Source: Hydrogenophaga sp. (lineage in GTDB: Bacteria > Pseudomonadota > Gammaproteobacteria > Burkholderiales > Burkholderiaceae_C). Taken from it: a DNA stretch of 64,000 nucleotides. The notes below the pieces were generated by a model. That model was not told where the DNA came from, did no database searches, and saw only the letters and a program-made list of their open reading frames with translations. Both the position numbers and the translations under genes were made by a program. This document shows positions 40,247-48,581 of the stretch, piece by piece. The stretch is taken from NCBI RefSeq assembly GCF_025699295.1, contig NZ_JAILWB010000008.1:62001-126000 (forward strand), written 5' to 3'. Each line of letters opens with the position of its first letter. Position 1 is the stretch's first letter.

Positions 40247-40571
40247 CTGGCGACTCGCTGTCGTAGAACTTGCGGGGCACGTAGTCTTTGATCGGCCAAC
40301 CGTGTTCGGTGCTGAGCTCCATGGCATAGGCCAGGGCTCGCGAGTGTCGGCCGTGATCCCCAACGCATTCGACGCCGCCGCCCTTGAGGTGGACGTAGAC
40401 GGAGAAGAACGTCGGGTTCTCGTAGTCGGGTTCGACGTAGCGCTGATCGCTGCCGTCCTGGAGCAGGTCGCTCACGGGTTGGATTTCGATGGCGTCGTAG
40501 AGGTGGGTATGTCCCTGGACGATGCCCTCGAAGAAGCGGTCATCCAGGTCCGGGGTGATGGTGTTGGTCAT
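40224..40571 (-). CDS. Unknown protein (115 aa)
   Basis: The start MTNTITPDLDDRFFEGIVQG lies behind leader L11. A small alpha/beta protein with a conserved-looking C-terminal strand (FFSVYVHLKGGGVECVGDHG). No family is recognised. It continues into the HTH-like gene and the 39037 gene. Confidence 0.55.
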   Translation of the reverse strand: MTNTITPDLDDRFFEGIVQGHTHLYDAIEIQPVSDLLQDGSDQRYVEPDYENPTFFSVYVHLKGGGVECVGDHGRHSRALAYAMELSTEHGWPIKDYVPRKFYDSESPVEPALQP

Positions 40572-40582
40572 GGTGGTACCTA

Positions 40583-40635
40583 AGGCAAAAGGCGCACCGC
40601 CCAGCAGGTGGTGGTGCACCCGATGGGTTGAGTTG
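40583..40635 (-). promoter_or_regulatory. Structured leader L11 (alternative hairpins)
   Basis: Minus-strand leader starting ACTCAACCCATC. Stem A: GGUGCACC with GGUGCGCC (8 bp with one G-U), extended CC:GG after a mismatch. Within it, GGUG:CACC can form as an alternative. Confidence 0.65.
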
Positions 40636-40670
40636 ATGGCTGCCATGTGGGCAGCGAAAACGGCTGTGCC

Positions 40671-40734
40671 GGATTCCTTCAGCCCCCGGCAGGGGGGGGC
40701 TCAAGGAATCCACCTGATCGCTGGGATCAGGTGG
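40671..40734. terminator. Tandem hairpins between operons
   Basis: GGATTCCTT..AGCCCCC with GGGGGGGCT..AAGGAATCC (40671-40711), then CCACCTGATC with GATCAGGTGG (40710-40734). They follow the stop of 40765-41040. No T tract, so termination is not certain. Confidence 0.5.
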
Positions 40735-40764
40735 AGCCGTTGGCGCAGTGGCGCCGCACCGGGA

Positions 40765-41040
40765 TCAGTGCCGCATCGAGTAATCCACTGGCGTCTGATT
40801 GGTGCGGACGAGGATCCAGTCACGCATTGATTCTCGAGCCGCGGCGATGACATCGCGCAGCTCCTCGGGCTGATCGCCCAGGTCATGTTCCAAGCTCGGC
40901 ACCTTGATGAGGTAGCCGGCGGGTGTTTCGATCTGAACACATTGGGCTGCGTCTTCACTGAGCAGCAGCATGGTCCAGTCGTCGAGCATGCCGGGTCGAA
41001 GATCCAGCGTTCCAGGAGGTGGGGCCCAAGGCATCGTCAT
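40765..41040 (-). CDS. Unknown small protein (91 aa)
   Basis: Start overlaps the previous stop (ATGA at 41037-41040). A proline-rich N-terminus (MPWAPPPGTLDLRPGMLDD), then an acidic alpha/beta core. No family is recognised. Confidence 0.5.
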   Translation of the reverse strand: MTMPWAPPPGTLDLRPGMLDDWTMLLLSEDAAQCVQIETPAGYLIKVPSLEHDLGDQPEELRDVIAAARESMRDWILVRTNQTPVDYSMRH

Positions 41041-41651
41041 GCTGCACAGACCTCCTGCACCTCGGCGCGCTGCGTCATGATGCTCTGCCCGTTGTAACTC
41101 ACCTCCCCCACTCGCGTGAAGAGGCTCTGCGAGCGCTCGATCGCTTGCGCGAGCGCGATGCGTTGCAGGGCGATGACGTCACGAGCTGAGAGGCTTTCGA
41201 GTGCGCGATCGCTGCTGAACAGGATCGCGGCCGTCTGGCCCTTCTGGGTATGGCGGATAGTGAGGTCGATGCTGCCCAGATTCGCGCCGACCGTCGTCAT
41301 CACGAAGCCATTGCGGACCTCGTAGTCGAATCTGGCGAGCTCGCTCTTGGCCTTTTCGTGCGTCACCTGGTAAACGCCCACCTCGCTGACCAGGTAGGTT
41401 CGGGCTTCGCCGTCCATCTTCAACGCGGCCAGCGATTCAGCGCTGTAGCGACCGTCAATGTACAGGGGCGTGAGATGGGTACCGTAGGCGCGCACGATCC
41501 AGAGGAAGGCCATGCCGGGCGCGAACATTTCGATCAGGGCCTGACGGTCGTGTTTGTAGAAGTCCTGCTTGTAGTGGGTGAGCAGCGGGTATCCCGGCTC
41601 TTCCACCACCGAGCGCATGCGCTCAAAAAGAACATCGGATGGGTGGCTCAT
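41037..41651 (-). CDS. Unknown protein (204 aa)
   Basis: The start MSHPSDVLFERMRSVVEEPG lies behind leader L12. Soluble alpha/beta protein with no recognised domain. It includes TYLVSEVGVYQVTHEKAKSE and, later, a helical region LSARDVIALQRIALAQAIER. Driven by the promoter at 41762-41803 and coupled to the 91-residue gene. Confidence 0.55.
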   Translation of the reverse strand: MSHPSDVLFERMRSVVEEPGYPLLTHYKQDFYKHDRQALIEMFAPGMAFLWIVRAYGTHLTPLYIDGRYSAESLAALKMDGEARTYLVSEVGVYQVTHEKAKSELARFDYEVRNGFVMTTVGANLGSIDLTIRHTQKGQTAAILFSSDRALESLSARDVIALQRIALAQAIERSQSLFTRVGEVSYNGQSIMTQRAEVQEVCAA

Positions 41652-41666
41652 TGCTTGTTCTCGATG

Positions 41667-41715
41667 GAGGGAACACGAGCCCCCTCGGGAGCTTGTGTCC
41701 CTGAGGGTTGTTGGA
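41667..41715 (-). promoter_or_regulatory. Structured leader L12 (alternative hairpins)
   Basis: Minus-strand leader starting ATCCAACAACCC. Stem A: AGGGA..CAC..AGC with GCT..GTG..TCCCT (one bulge, one mismatch), enclosing CTCCC:GGGG. Alternative GGGA:TCCC uses the 5' arm. Confidence 0.65.
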
Positions 41716-41761
41716 TGGCGACGCAGGGTCGCCGAACAGTGCAGCGCACTGAGGTGGTTGG

Positions 41762-41803
41762 ATTGTCAGAGGGAGGGCACGAGTGCGCAAGCGAGCCGGT
41801 CCA
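41762..41803 (-). promoter_or_regulatory. Regulon promoter for 41037-41651
   Basis: -10 GACAAT (41762-41767), 17 bp, -35 TTGCGC (41785-41790), 7 bp, box TGGACC (41798-41803), in context GCTGGACCGGCTCGC. Confidence 0.75.
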
Positions 41804-41838
41804 GCCGGGCTTGGTGGGACCCCATAGGGAAAAAAGAA

Positions 41839-41868
41839 AAGCCCCCCCACATTGCTGCGGGGGGGCTT
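41839..41868. terminator. Terminator of 41882-42103
   Basis: AAGCCCCCCC (41839-41848) pairs with GGGGGGGCTT (41859-41868), with an A-rich stretch beyond. Confidence 0.8.
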
Positions 41869-41881
41869 TGGACACGTGGCC

Positions 41882-42103
41882 TCAGGCGGCCATCGCCATA
41901 CGGTTGACGTGATTCGACACGGCCATGAATTCCCGAACGGTATTCAGGATTTGCGTGCCGCGCTTCGTCGCGAGTGCTTGCATCTTCGCGCCCGGGGTCA
42001 AGCGGTTGAACCACAGGACGTTCTGGATGGGAACACCGGCTTGAATCAGCACCGGCGTGGACAGAGGTTCACGGATCTGGGAAACGGAATTCGTTGCGGT
42101 CAT
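41882..42103 (-). CDS. Unknown small protein (73 aa)
   Basis: The start MTATNSVSQIREPLSTPVL was chosen because a hairpin leader lies just upstream. Soluble and helical with basic patches (LTPGAKMQALATKRGTQILN). No family is recognised. Confidence 0.5.
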   Translation of the reverse strand: MTATNSVSQIREPLSTPVLIQAGVPIQNVLWFNRLTPGAKMQALATKRGTQILNTVREFMAVSNHVNRMAMAA

Positions 42104-42137
42104 GGGGACTCTCCAAAGTGTTACCGGGCACGTCGCC

Positions 42138-42171
42138 CCTTGTGCACTCTCCGCAGAGAAAGCACACAAGG
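42138..42171 (-). promoter_or_regulatory. Variant leader hairpin
   Basis: CCTTGTG..GC with GC..CACAAGG (42138-42145 with 42162-42171), enclosing TCTC:GAGA. It lies upstream of 41882-42103 but lacks the TTCAACCC start. The stretch 42172-42514 holds no convincing gene. Confidence 0.45.
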
Positions 42172-42519
42172 AACGACGCGCGCCGGGAACGAGAGATCCA
42201 CGACCAGATGGGCAAGTCACCAACCGGCCAGTGCCAGGCACCAATCGGTTGTGACGCCAGGCGTAGCACTGCGAGCAGCGCTACGTCTCATGGCTTGCTG
42301 CATCTGTTTCAGGCAGCGGCTTCGAAACCGAAGCCATGGGTAGAGGCGATTGCAGGAATCGCAAATGGTGCGAGCACCAAGGTAAGGGCCATTCTATGGC
42401 GCCTACTCGCCTTCGTGCATGCGTGCCGGTCGTCTCTGTTGCATCTGGCACGCTCGCCGCTGCGCACCGTCCTATGCGCGTGCATATTGCACGCTCTGGC
42501 CGCGTGGGGAAAAGAAAAA

Positions 42520-42547
42520 CCGCCTACAGACACGTGTCTGCGGGCGG
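42520..42547 (-). terminator. Terminator of 42602-42790
   Basis: CCGCC..CAGACAC with GTGTCTG..GGCGG, followed on the minus strand by TTTTTCTTTT. Confidence 0.75.
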
Positions 42548-42601
42548 CTTGTGGGTTCGAGCCTCTCGGGCTCTCGAACAGGGCGCTTGCGCGCTGCTGA
42601 G

Positions 42602-42790
42602 CTACTCGCTCATAGCGAACGCTGCGAGCTCCTTCTGGCGCTGTTCGCGATTTCGGCGATTCTTCTCGACGAGCTTCTTGTTGTCCTCGCCAAGCCAGTG
42701 ATTGACGACGAGTGCTGCTGCGATACCCAGAAGCATGAAGAGTTTCAGGAAATCGAGGCCAGACATGAGGTGTTGAAGCAATTGCTGCAT
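42602..42790 (-). CDS. Small membrane protein (62 aa)
   Basis: A hydrophobic segment (LFMLLGIAAALVVNHWLG, residues 17-34) followed by a charged helix (KNRRNREQRQKELAAFAM). Single-pass protein in the same transcription unit as the next membrane protein. Unknown role. Confidence 0.5.
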   Translation of the reverse strand: MQQLLQHLMSGLDFLKLFMLLGIAAALVVNHWLGEDNKKLVEKNRRNREQRQKELAAFAMSE

Positions 42791-42858
42791 TGTGATGTTT
42801 CCGATTTTAGGGGGGTCCCCAATAAACGCAAGGTGTGGTCTTCGCTGGGGCGCAACAT

Positions 42859-43257
42859 TTAGCTGCGCCCGCTGCGTCGACGTGCCTCGGACCGGACCAC
42901 GGTGTATGCAATGCTTCTCATGGTCTTGAGTTGCCGGGCTTCGGCTTCTTCCGCACTGTCGTTCGCCAGCTCGACCTCGCGCTCGGCGAAGCGATTGGCC
43001 AACGCGTAGAACGCGACGAACCAGGCGACGGAAAACGCCACGACGATGCCATCCGAGAACTTGTAGCCGACGAGCGCGAGAATCGTCGAGCCAAGCATGG
43101 AGAAGTCATGGGTGAGTTCTCGCATGCGACTCACGGCAGCTGCCGACTGGTCGAGTTCTTCGAACTTGCGTCGAAGCGCGGGCCCTACAGTTCGCCACAG
43201 CAGTACCGCAAGAAGCGGCACCAGTGCGACAAGCGCAAGGATTTTCCAAAGGGTCAT
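42859..43257 (-). CDS. Small membrane protein (132 aa)
   Basis: The start MTLWKILALVALVPLLAVLL has a strong AAGGAG site. The N-terminal helix is one membrane segment; IVVAFSVAWFVAFYALANRF (about 70-90) is another. Between them is a short basic/acidic region and after them a charged coil. Likely an inner-membrane protein of unknown function, controlled by leader L13 and promoter at 43380-43421. Confidence 0.55.
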   Translation of the reverse strand: MTLWKILALVALVPLLAVLLWRTVGPALRRKFEELDQSAAAVSRMRELTHDFSMLGSTILALVGYKFSDGIVVAFSVAWFVAFYALANRFAEREVELANDSAEEAEARQLKTMRSIAYTVVRSEARRRSGRS

Positions 43258-43290
43258 TTGTACTCCTTGTTTTTGGTTGTGAAACCTGCC

Positions 43291-43331
43291 AAGGAGCACC
43301 CCTGACGGGGTGTTCCCGTCAGGGTGGTGAA
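43291..43331 (-). promoter_or_regulatory. Structured leader L13 (alternative hairpins)
   Basis: Minus-strand leader starting ATTCACCACCC. Stem B: CTGACGGG (43302-43309) with CCCGTCAG (43315-43322). Stem A: GGAaCACCCC with GGGGUGcUCC (43293-43302 with 43307-43316), one mismatch. They share arms and exclude each other. It ends 33 nt before the ATG, leaving room for a separate ribosome-binding site. Confidence 0.75.
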
Positions 43332-43379
43332 TGCGTGCGCTGGGGCACGCGTCTGTCGCAATTGCGAAAGGTGGCCAGA

Positions 43380-43421
43380 AGTCTACGGGCTGGCGCGGAG
43401 CCGTGCCAGCCATCTGGTCCA
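43380..43421 (-). promoter_or_regulatory. Regulon promoter for 42859-43257
   Basis: -10 TAGACT (43380-43385), 17 bp, -35 TGGCAC (43403-43408), 7 bp, box TGGACC (43416-43421), context CACTGGACCAGATGGC. Confidence 0.75.
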
Positions 43422-43433
43422 GTGCGCGGCGGC

Positions 43434-44627
43434 CTACTTCGACGCGAACTCGGCCGGGTCGTGTGCGCTGTGCGAGCCCTTCGATCGCTGGCTGAGGAAG
43501 ATGACCGCTCCCACGCCTCCCCGAGCCCAGTACATGCCGTTTTCCTCATCGGCGATGCCGACGCTTGGGGGCAAACACTCGTCCCAGCCGTCGAATTGAC
43601 CGAAGGCCGGCGCGATGGCCCAGCGCTTTGCGCTCGGCGCGTCGGGGTTGTGCACACGCTCCGCGGCCGTGGGGTGTTGGCTCACAAACCGAGGGTCGAG
43701 CAGGTAGTACAACCAAGCCTCGTCAGGCCCGAGGCGAAAGAACTGGAAATTGCAGTTCGGCGCGTGGCCAGGCGCAACCGAATAGCGAGGAGCTTCTTCG
43801 TCGCTCACCGGTTTTCTTGCCGCGGGCGTCGCCGGTTCTGGGAACAGCCCCGTTTCTTGTAGTTCCAGCTGTGATTGCTGCGTCTGGTGGCCCTGCTGCA
43901 TGCGGGCGATCTGCGCCCAGCGCCTACCCGCTGCCTCGCTCTGCTGCCGTTGGTAAGCCTCTTGAGCCGCGCGGATGCGCTGCTCGCGCTCCTCCAGGCG
44001 TCGCTGCGCGCTGGCCACCAGTCCCTTCATGTCTGGGTGGAATCCCCAGCGGAAGGTCACCGTTTGGTTGATCGCGGCCATTGCGTCCTCGCGCGTGCGC
44101 GTGCCTGCGGGCCAGTTCGGCGCAACGATCAAGCTGCCGTAGGCGCAGTTGGGCGGCAGATCTTGCAGCGCCAGGACGCCACTTTCTCCAACCTGGACAA
44201 ACAGCGCGAGCGGCACACCACTGTCCAGGCTTGCGGTGGCCACCGGGTGGTTCTTTGGCGCGTGCTCGTGCCACAGCAATGGGCCGACCAGCCGTACCGG
44301 CCATTGCACCAATTCGCCATCAAGCGGCAGGACAGCGCTGCTCACGCGCGTCTTGTAGTCTGGCAATCGAAGGGCACCCTTGGCTTGCATCGCGCGCAGC
44401 CACTCGATACCCAAGGCTCGCGCAAGGTTCTCGGCCCCTGCGGCGCACTCAGGACGCTCCTGCGCGGCCTCGTGCGCGAAATGCCACTCCTTCTCCTCCC
44501 CCTTTCTGGCCACGAGCGGGCTGTTGCAGGTCGGACAGAAGCAGCCACACGCAGCTCCCTTGGGGACATCGCCGACAAAGCGAACCACCCCCTGGGCGTC
44601 AAGAGCCATGATCAGAACGGATGACAT
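43434..44627 (-). CDS. CoiA-like protein with N-terminal zinc motif
   Basis: A 397-residue protein. Residues 25-55 (GAACGCFCPTCNSPLVARKG, then EEKEWHFAHEA) match the CoiA-type zinc-binding start (CxxC...H...H), found in competence CoiA and in plasmid proteins near DNA-transfer genes (family knowledge). The usual nuclease-like core of CoiA is not obvious. Residues 200-250 form a charged coiled coil. It follows dnaB by 27 bp on the same strand and probably shares its transcript. It may handle incoming DNA. Confidence 0.6.
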   Translation of the reverse strand: MSSVLIMALDAQGVVRFVGDVPKGAACGCFCPTCNSPLVARKGEEKEWHFAHEAAQERPECAAGAENLARALGIEWLRAMQAKGALRLPDYKTRVSSAVLPLDGELVQWPVRLVGPLLWHEHAPKNHPVATASLDSGVPLALFVQVGESGVLALQDLPPNCAYGSLIVAPNWPAGTRTREDAMAAINQTVTFRWGFHPDMKGLVASAQRRLEEREQRIRAAQEAYQRQQSEAAGRRWAQIARMQQGHQTQQSQLELQETGLFPEPATPAARKPVSDEEAPRYSVAPGHAPNCNFQFFRLGPDEAWLYYLLDPRFVSQHPTAAERVHNPDAPSAKRWAIAPAFGQFDGWDECLPPSVGIADEENGMYWARGGVGAVIFLSQRSKGSHSAHDPAEFASK

Positions 44628-44654
44628 AGGGAAGCGCGCCTTCCTCGCTGTTGC

Positions 44655-46160
44655 TCAGGGTTCGTAGCCCGACAGGGACTCAAAGCGCGTGAGCGAGTTC
44701 AAGAATGCCAGCTTGACGGTGCCGGTGGGGCCGTTGCGTTGCTTGGCGATGATGACCTCGGCCACGCCTGGCTCCTTGCAAGCGTCCTTTGTGTAGTACT
44801 CGTCTCGGTAGATGAACATGATGATGTCCGCATCTTGTTCAATGGCGCCCGACTCGCGCAGGTCGCTCATCATGGGGCGCTTGTCGGCGCGGGCCTCAAC
44901 GCTTCGGTTCAACTGCGAGAGCGCGATCACCGGGCACTGCAGCTCCTTGGCCAGCATCTTCAGCCCTCGCGAGATCTCCCCAATTTCCGAAGCGCGGTTG
45001 TCGCCGTCGTTGCTGCCCGACATCAGCTGCAGGTAGTCCACGACGATGAGGCCCAACCCCCCGGTCTGGCGGGCAAGGCGGCGTGCATTGGCGCGCAACT
45101 CACTGGGCTTGAGGCCCGGGGATTCGTCGATGTGCAGCGAGACGTTGCGCAGCTTCTCTATCGCCTCTGTGAGGCGGGGCCATTCCTCATCCGTGAGCTT
45201 GCCGGTTCGAAGGTTTCCCTGGTTGATGCGTCCAATCGATCCCACGACGCGCACGGCCAGCTGCGAGGCGCCCATTTCCATGGAGAAGACAGCGACGGCC
45301 TTGCCCTCGTTGAGTGCGACGTTCTCGGCGATGTTGATAGCTAGCGAGGTCTTCCCCATGCTCGGGCGTGCAGCCAACACGATCAGGTCGCCCGGCTGCA
45401 GGCCTGAGGTCATGCGATCGAGGTCGATGAAGCCGGTGGGAAGGCCTGTGACGTCCTGCGGGTTGTCCGCGCGCGCGCTCACCTCATCGATGAGGGCGGC
45501 GACGAGGTTGGTCATCGACTGAAACCCGGCCTTCAATCGAGAGCCCTGCTCACCGATGGAGAAAACCTTTTGCTCTGCCTGGTCGAGGATGGTGGCCACG
45601 TCGCGCCCTTGCGGATTGAGCGCGGTGGTCGCGATCTCATCACTTGCGGCCACAAGGCGGCGCAGCACCGAGCGCTCGTGCACGATCTCGGCGTAGCGGC
45701 GGATGTTGGCCGCGCTGGGCACGTACTGAGCGAGCGAGTTGAGGTAGACCAGTCCTCCCGCGGCATCTTCCTTGCCGTGCGACTGCAGCCGCTCGAAGAC
45801 CGTGACCACGTCTGCTGCCCTGCTAGCGTTGATCAGCTGCTCGATGGCCTCATAGATCAGGCGGTGTTCGTAGCGGTAGAAGGCTCCCGGGGTCAGCATG
45901 TCGCCCACGCGGTCCCAGGCGGCGTTGTCCAGCAGCAGGCCGCCGAGCACGCTGGACTCCGCTTCGATGGAGTGCGGGGGAACGCGCAAGGCCCCCAAGT
46001 CGCTTGGTACGTCGAAGCCCGCAGGCGGATCCTGGGGGATTGTTGGTCGTGCAGCGCGGTGCGCTCGCGGCGCCGGCGCGGCGGGCGAGAAGGTTGGATC
46101 GAACAATCCATCCGGTGGCGTGCCCAGCGAGCCGATGTCGTCAAAGTCTTCAATGCTCAC
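44655..46160 (-). CDS. dnaB: Replicative DNA helicase DnaB
   Basis: A 501-residue protein. It starts at a GTG (46160), with GGAGG 8 bp upstream, inside the end of the previous gene. Longer frames lack such a signal. The N-terminal collar (SIEAESSVLGGLLLDNAAWD), Walker A (ARPSMGKTSLAINIAENVA, about 268), VDYLQLM, and LSQLNRSVEARADKRPMMSD are all present. It should unwind plasmid DNA at the fork, probably loaded by a plasmid or host initiator. Its place in an operon with the recombinase-like gene suggests replication and copy-control functions are co-regulated. Confidence 0.9.
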   Translation of the reverse strand: MSIEDFDDIGSLGTPPDGLFDPTFSPAAPAPRAHRAARPTIPQDPPAGFDVPSDLGALRVPPHSIEAESSVLGGLLLDNAAWDRVGDMLTPGAFYRYEHRLIYEAIEQLINASRAADVVTVFERLQSHGKEDAAGGLVYLNSLAQYVPSAANIRRYAEIVHERSVLRRLVAASDEIATTALNPQGRDVATILDQAEQKVFSIGEQGSRLKAGFQSMTNLVAALIDEVSARADNPQDVTGLPTGFIDLDRMTSGLQPGDLIVLAARPSMGKTSLAINIAENVALNEGKAVAVFSMEMGASQLAVRVVGSIGRINQGNLRTGKLTDEEWPRLTEAIEKLRNVSLHIDESPGLKPSELRANARRLARQTGGLGLIVVDYLQLMSGSNDGDNRASEIGEISRGLKMLAKELQCPVIALSQLNRSVEARADKRPMMSDLRESGAIEQDADIIMFIYRDEYYTKDACKEPGVAEVIIAKQRNGPTGTVKLAFLNSLTRFESLSGYEP

Positions 46161-47574
46161 TCGTTGCCTCCTTGGATTCGGCTGCGCGGCGGCGCGCTGG
46201 GCGCTCATCTGTCGTTTCTGCATCTGGAGCGTCGGCCGCAATGCATGCGATGCCGGCGGCTCGGGCAATCACGCGCAGCGCCTCCAGTGTTTTGAAGCCC
46301 GCGCGCAGCTTCACTTGCTCCTCGTCCATCTCGCGCAGCCACTGTTGGATGAGCGTGTTGCGGATGACCGATGGGCCTTGCGCGCCGCCATAGTGGATGC
46401 CGGGGACGTTGGCCGCGCCGCGCGGCTGACGGGCCTGTCCGGCGTGCAGCCCGGCGAAGGCGCGCTTGAAGACGAGGTAGACCGAGGCGCTTTCCATGGG
46501 GAGAAAGTGCTCGTTCTTCACCTCCTGCCCTGGCGCAGGGCGCTTGCCTTGACGCGAGGGGAACAGTGGCCCCTGAAGGCTGTGCAGCTTGAGGAAGGCC
46601 GAGCGCTCATAGAGCGTGGTGAAGGTGGCTGCCTTTAGGGTGAGCATGCGTTCGCGCAGAGCGACCCACGGCAACAAGGATTCGCAAAGGCGCGTGCTGA
46701 GCGTGATGCTTCGCGATTGCAGGGTGCGCGAGGCGGGCACGGTGAGCACCACCGGTGCCAGCGGCATACGCGCAGCGCAAGGGTTGTCTATAGCCGGGTC
46801 ATCGACGTTGAGATCGCACGCGGGCGCTGTGCCAGGCAGCAGCGTGCCTTGGCCGGCATCCTGCATAGCCTTCAGGATGTTGAGCCCTCCTGCGCCGAGG
46901 TCTGCGAGCTTGAGGTTGATCAGTTCAGCGCAGGTGATGCCCGTCTCGGCAACGAGTGCGACGGCCGCGCGGTCGCGCAACAGCCACCACTGGCGAATAC
47001 TGTCCGTGCTTGGGGCGAAGGTCTGGCGCAGCTGGCGGGTGTTTTGCAGCCGAGCGAGCAGGCCTGGGGGCAGCACGGCGCCTTGAGCATCCTGTGCGTT
47101 GTATTCGGGCTGGAGCTCTTCAAGCGTCGGGACGTCCTCGATCCAGCCTTTGGTTTTGGCGGTTGAGTAGACGCCCTTGAGCACGCGAAAGTACCTCACG
47201 CGGGTGAGGCTGGACATGCTCGATGGATTACGGGCTGGTCGGTGCTTGCGCCGAAGGCTGGGGGCTGGGCCGTCCAGAAAGGCGCGGATCGTCTCTGCGC
47301 TTGCGTCACTCCAGTGCAGCGCCTGTCCGGCGAGCCATGTGCACCAGGCGCCCCAGAGCACTTCGTTGGCGCTGATGGAGCTGGGAGCCATGGGTCTCGG
47401 CTGCTGGGTGCGGCAGATCTCGCTCCACAGCTGCACGGCTTGCAGGTGGTTGGGTGCATGCGGGTTGGCGCGGCCGCTGGCTGGGGGGGTTGGCGCGGGC
47501 GTCTCAGGCTCTCGCTCGGGCCGCTCAGGGTGAATGCGCGGTCGGCCGCGTTTGCGTGGGGCGGTGCTGCTCAT
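46150..47574 (-). CDS. Degenerate tyrosine-recombinase-like protein with AT-hook
   Basis: A 474-residue protein. The N-terminus has an AT-hook (RKRGRPRIHPERP). The middle and end resemble a tyrosine recombinase, but the first catalytic arginine of the GxRxxEL box is a cysteine (TGITCAELINLKL), and the HxxR box is only partly kept (GAQGPSVIRNTLIQQ). It therefore probably binds DNA without cutting it. Its start overlaps the upstream stop (ATGA at 47571-47574) and its end contains the dnaB start. A role in plasmid replication initiation or regulation is plausible but inferred. Confidence 0.6.
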   Translation of the reverse strand: MSSTAPRKRGRPRIHPERPEREPETPAPTPPASGRANPHAPNHLQAVQLWSEICRTQQPRPMAPSSISANEVLWGAWCTWLAGQALHWSDASAETIRAFLDGPAPSLRRKHRPARNPSSMSSLTRVRYFRVLKGVYSTAKTKGWIEDVPTLEELQPEYNAQDAQGAVLPPGLLARLQNTRQLRQTFAPSTDSIRQWWLLRDRAAVALVAETGITCAELINLKLADLGAGGLNILKAMQDAGQGTLLPGTAPACDLNVDDPAIDNPCAARMPLAPVVLTVPASRTLQSRSITLSTRLCESLLPWVALRERMLTLKAATFTTLYERSAFLKLHSLQGPLFPSRQGKRPAPGQEVKNEHFLPMESASVYLVFKRAFAGLHAGQARQPRGAANVPGIHYGGAQGPSVIRNTLIQQWLREMDEEQVKLRAGFKTLEALRVIARAAGIACIAADAPDAETTDERPARRRAAESKEATSEH

Positions 47575-48200
47575 GGCTGTGTTCGGGGGCGTTGACGTTG
47601 TGAGATGGGTCTGATGCCGGTGACTTGCTCGACGGCGGAAATGGCTTGATTGAAGACCTGGTGGCACAGCTTGGGGGCGAGCTTGTGCATCTGGTGCAGG
47701 TTGTTCATGGCCTTGACCTGATGCGTGAGCAGGGCTTCCATGGCCTCGATGTCGAACTCCTGGCCAAAGCGCCCATCGGGCAGTGCGCTGCGCTGGCCAG
47801 GGGGTAGCAGGGTGAGCAGCAGCAGGGACCATTGATCGGGGATGGGGGCCAGAAAGTGCATCCAGAACGGCCACTGCGCGGTGAGGGCGCCGAGGTAGGC
47901 CCGGCACTCTGGGATGGCGTGAATGGGCCTGGGGTCTTCGTTGTAGCCGTCGAAGGCGAGCAGCACGGAGCCGGCGAAGCGGCGAGCGTTTTCCTCGGAA
48001 CTTGAGAGGTGCAAGAGGGTGTCCAGGCTGCTGCCCACGCCGGGCTGCATCAACTCCTCGCGTGCGATCACAAGGCAGATGGCGCCGGCATCTGTGGGGA
48101 TGACGTCAAGGCTCTTGCCGAGGTAGAGGTGGGGGATGGGGCTATTCACTGGGGTACGTACGAAAACTAGGTTTCGGTGAGTTGGTCTTGAATAAAACAT
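47571..48200 (-). CDS. Unknown protein (209 aa), first gene of the dnaB operon
   Basis: The ATG at 48200 lies inside an AT-rich inverted repeat, so a later GTG (reading NSPIPHLYLGKSLD) is a possible true start. Soluble, with an alpha/beta N-terminal half (VIPTDAGAICLVIAREELMQ) and a helical C-terminus. No family is recognised. Coupled by ATGA overlap to the recombinase-like gene. Confidence 0.55.
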   Translation of the reverse strand: MFYSRPTHRNLVFVRTPVNSPIPHLYLGKSLDVIPTDAGAICLVIAREELMQPGVGSSLDTLLHLSSSEENARRFAGSVLLAFDGYNEDPRPIHAIPECRAYLGALTAQWPFWMHFLAPIPDQWSLLLLTLLPPGQRSALPDGRFGQEFDIEAMEALLTHQVKAMNNLHQMHKLAPKLCHQVFNQAISAVEQVTGIRPISQRQRPRTQP

Positions 48201-48427
48201 ATATGAATAGCTAGCTGCGTCAAGCCCAACTCCCCCTCTTTCCTGATAAACCTCGTCGTTCGATGCGCCAGGGCGGCGTGGGGCTCGCGGCGGCCCGGCG
48301 CCATAGATGTGAGGTGGGCGCTAGGAGGGGGGAAGGTCGGGCAATAGGGCCCCCCTCTAACCAGGGCATCTCAGGATCGCGTGTCTTGGTGGGCGCGGGC
48401 AGATGGCTAGTTATATATGTTTTATTA
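48190..48427. repeat. AT-rich inverted repeats flanking a divergent control region
   Basis: AATAAAACATATAT at 48191-48204 recurs inverted at about 48411-48425. The copies lie about 200 bp apart around a GC-rich core that holds a GAGGGGGG/CCCCCCTC hairpin. The left copy contains the start codon ATG-TTT-TAT of the minus-strand gene; the right copy encodes ATG-TTT-TAT-TAG. The region may be an operator pair or a replication origin. Confidence 0.6.
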
Positions 48428-48581
48428 GAACGGGGTGCGCCGGCGCAAACTTGGTTTTCTGCCACCGGCCACCGGGCGAGGGCCAGCCCCGCTCAACAAC
48501 CCATTGCACCCCCGTTGGCCAGGGTTGTCAGGCACCCACATCGCCCTATCGTTGAAGCCTTGTTTCGCACGCCCATCAGCG

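Noticed and set aside
42094-42600. Plus-strand frame of 168 codons
   Set aside because: Runs through a leader hairpin and a terminator and has no protein-like pattern.
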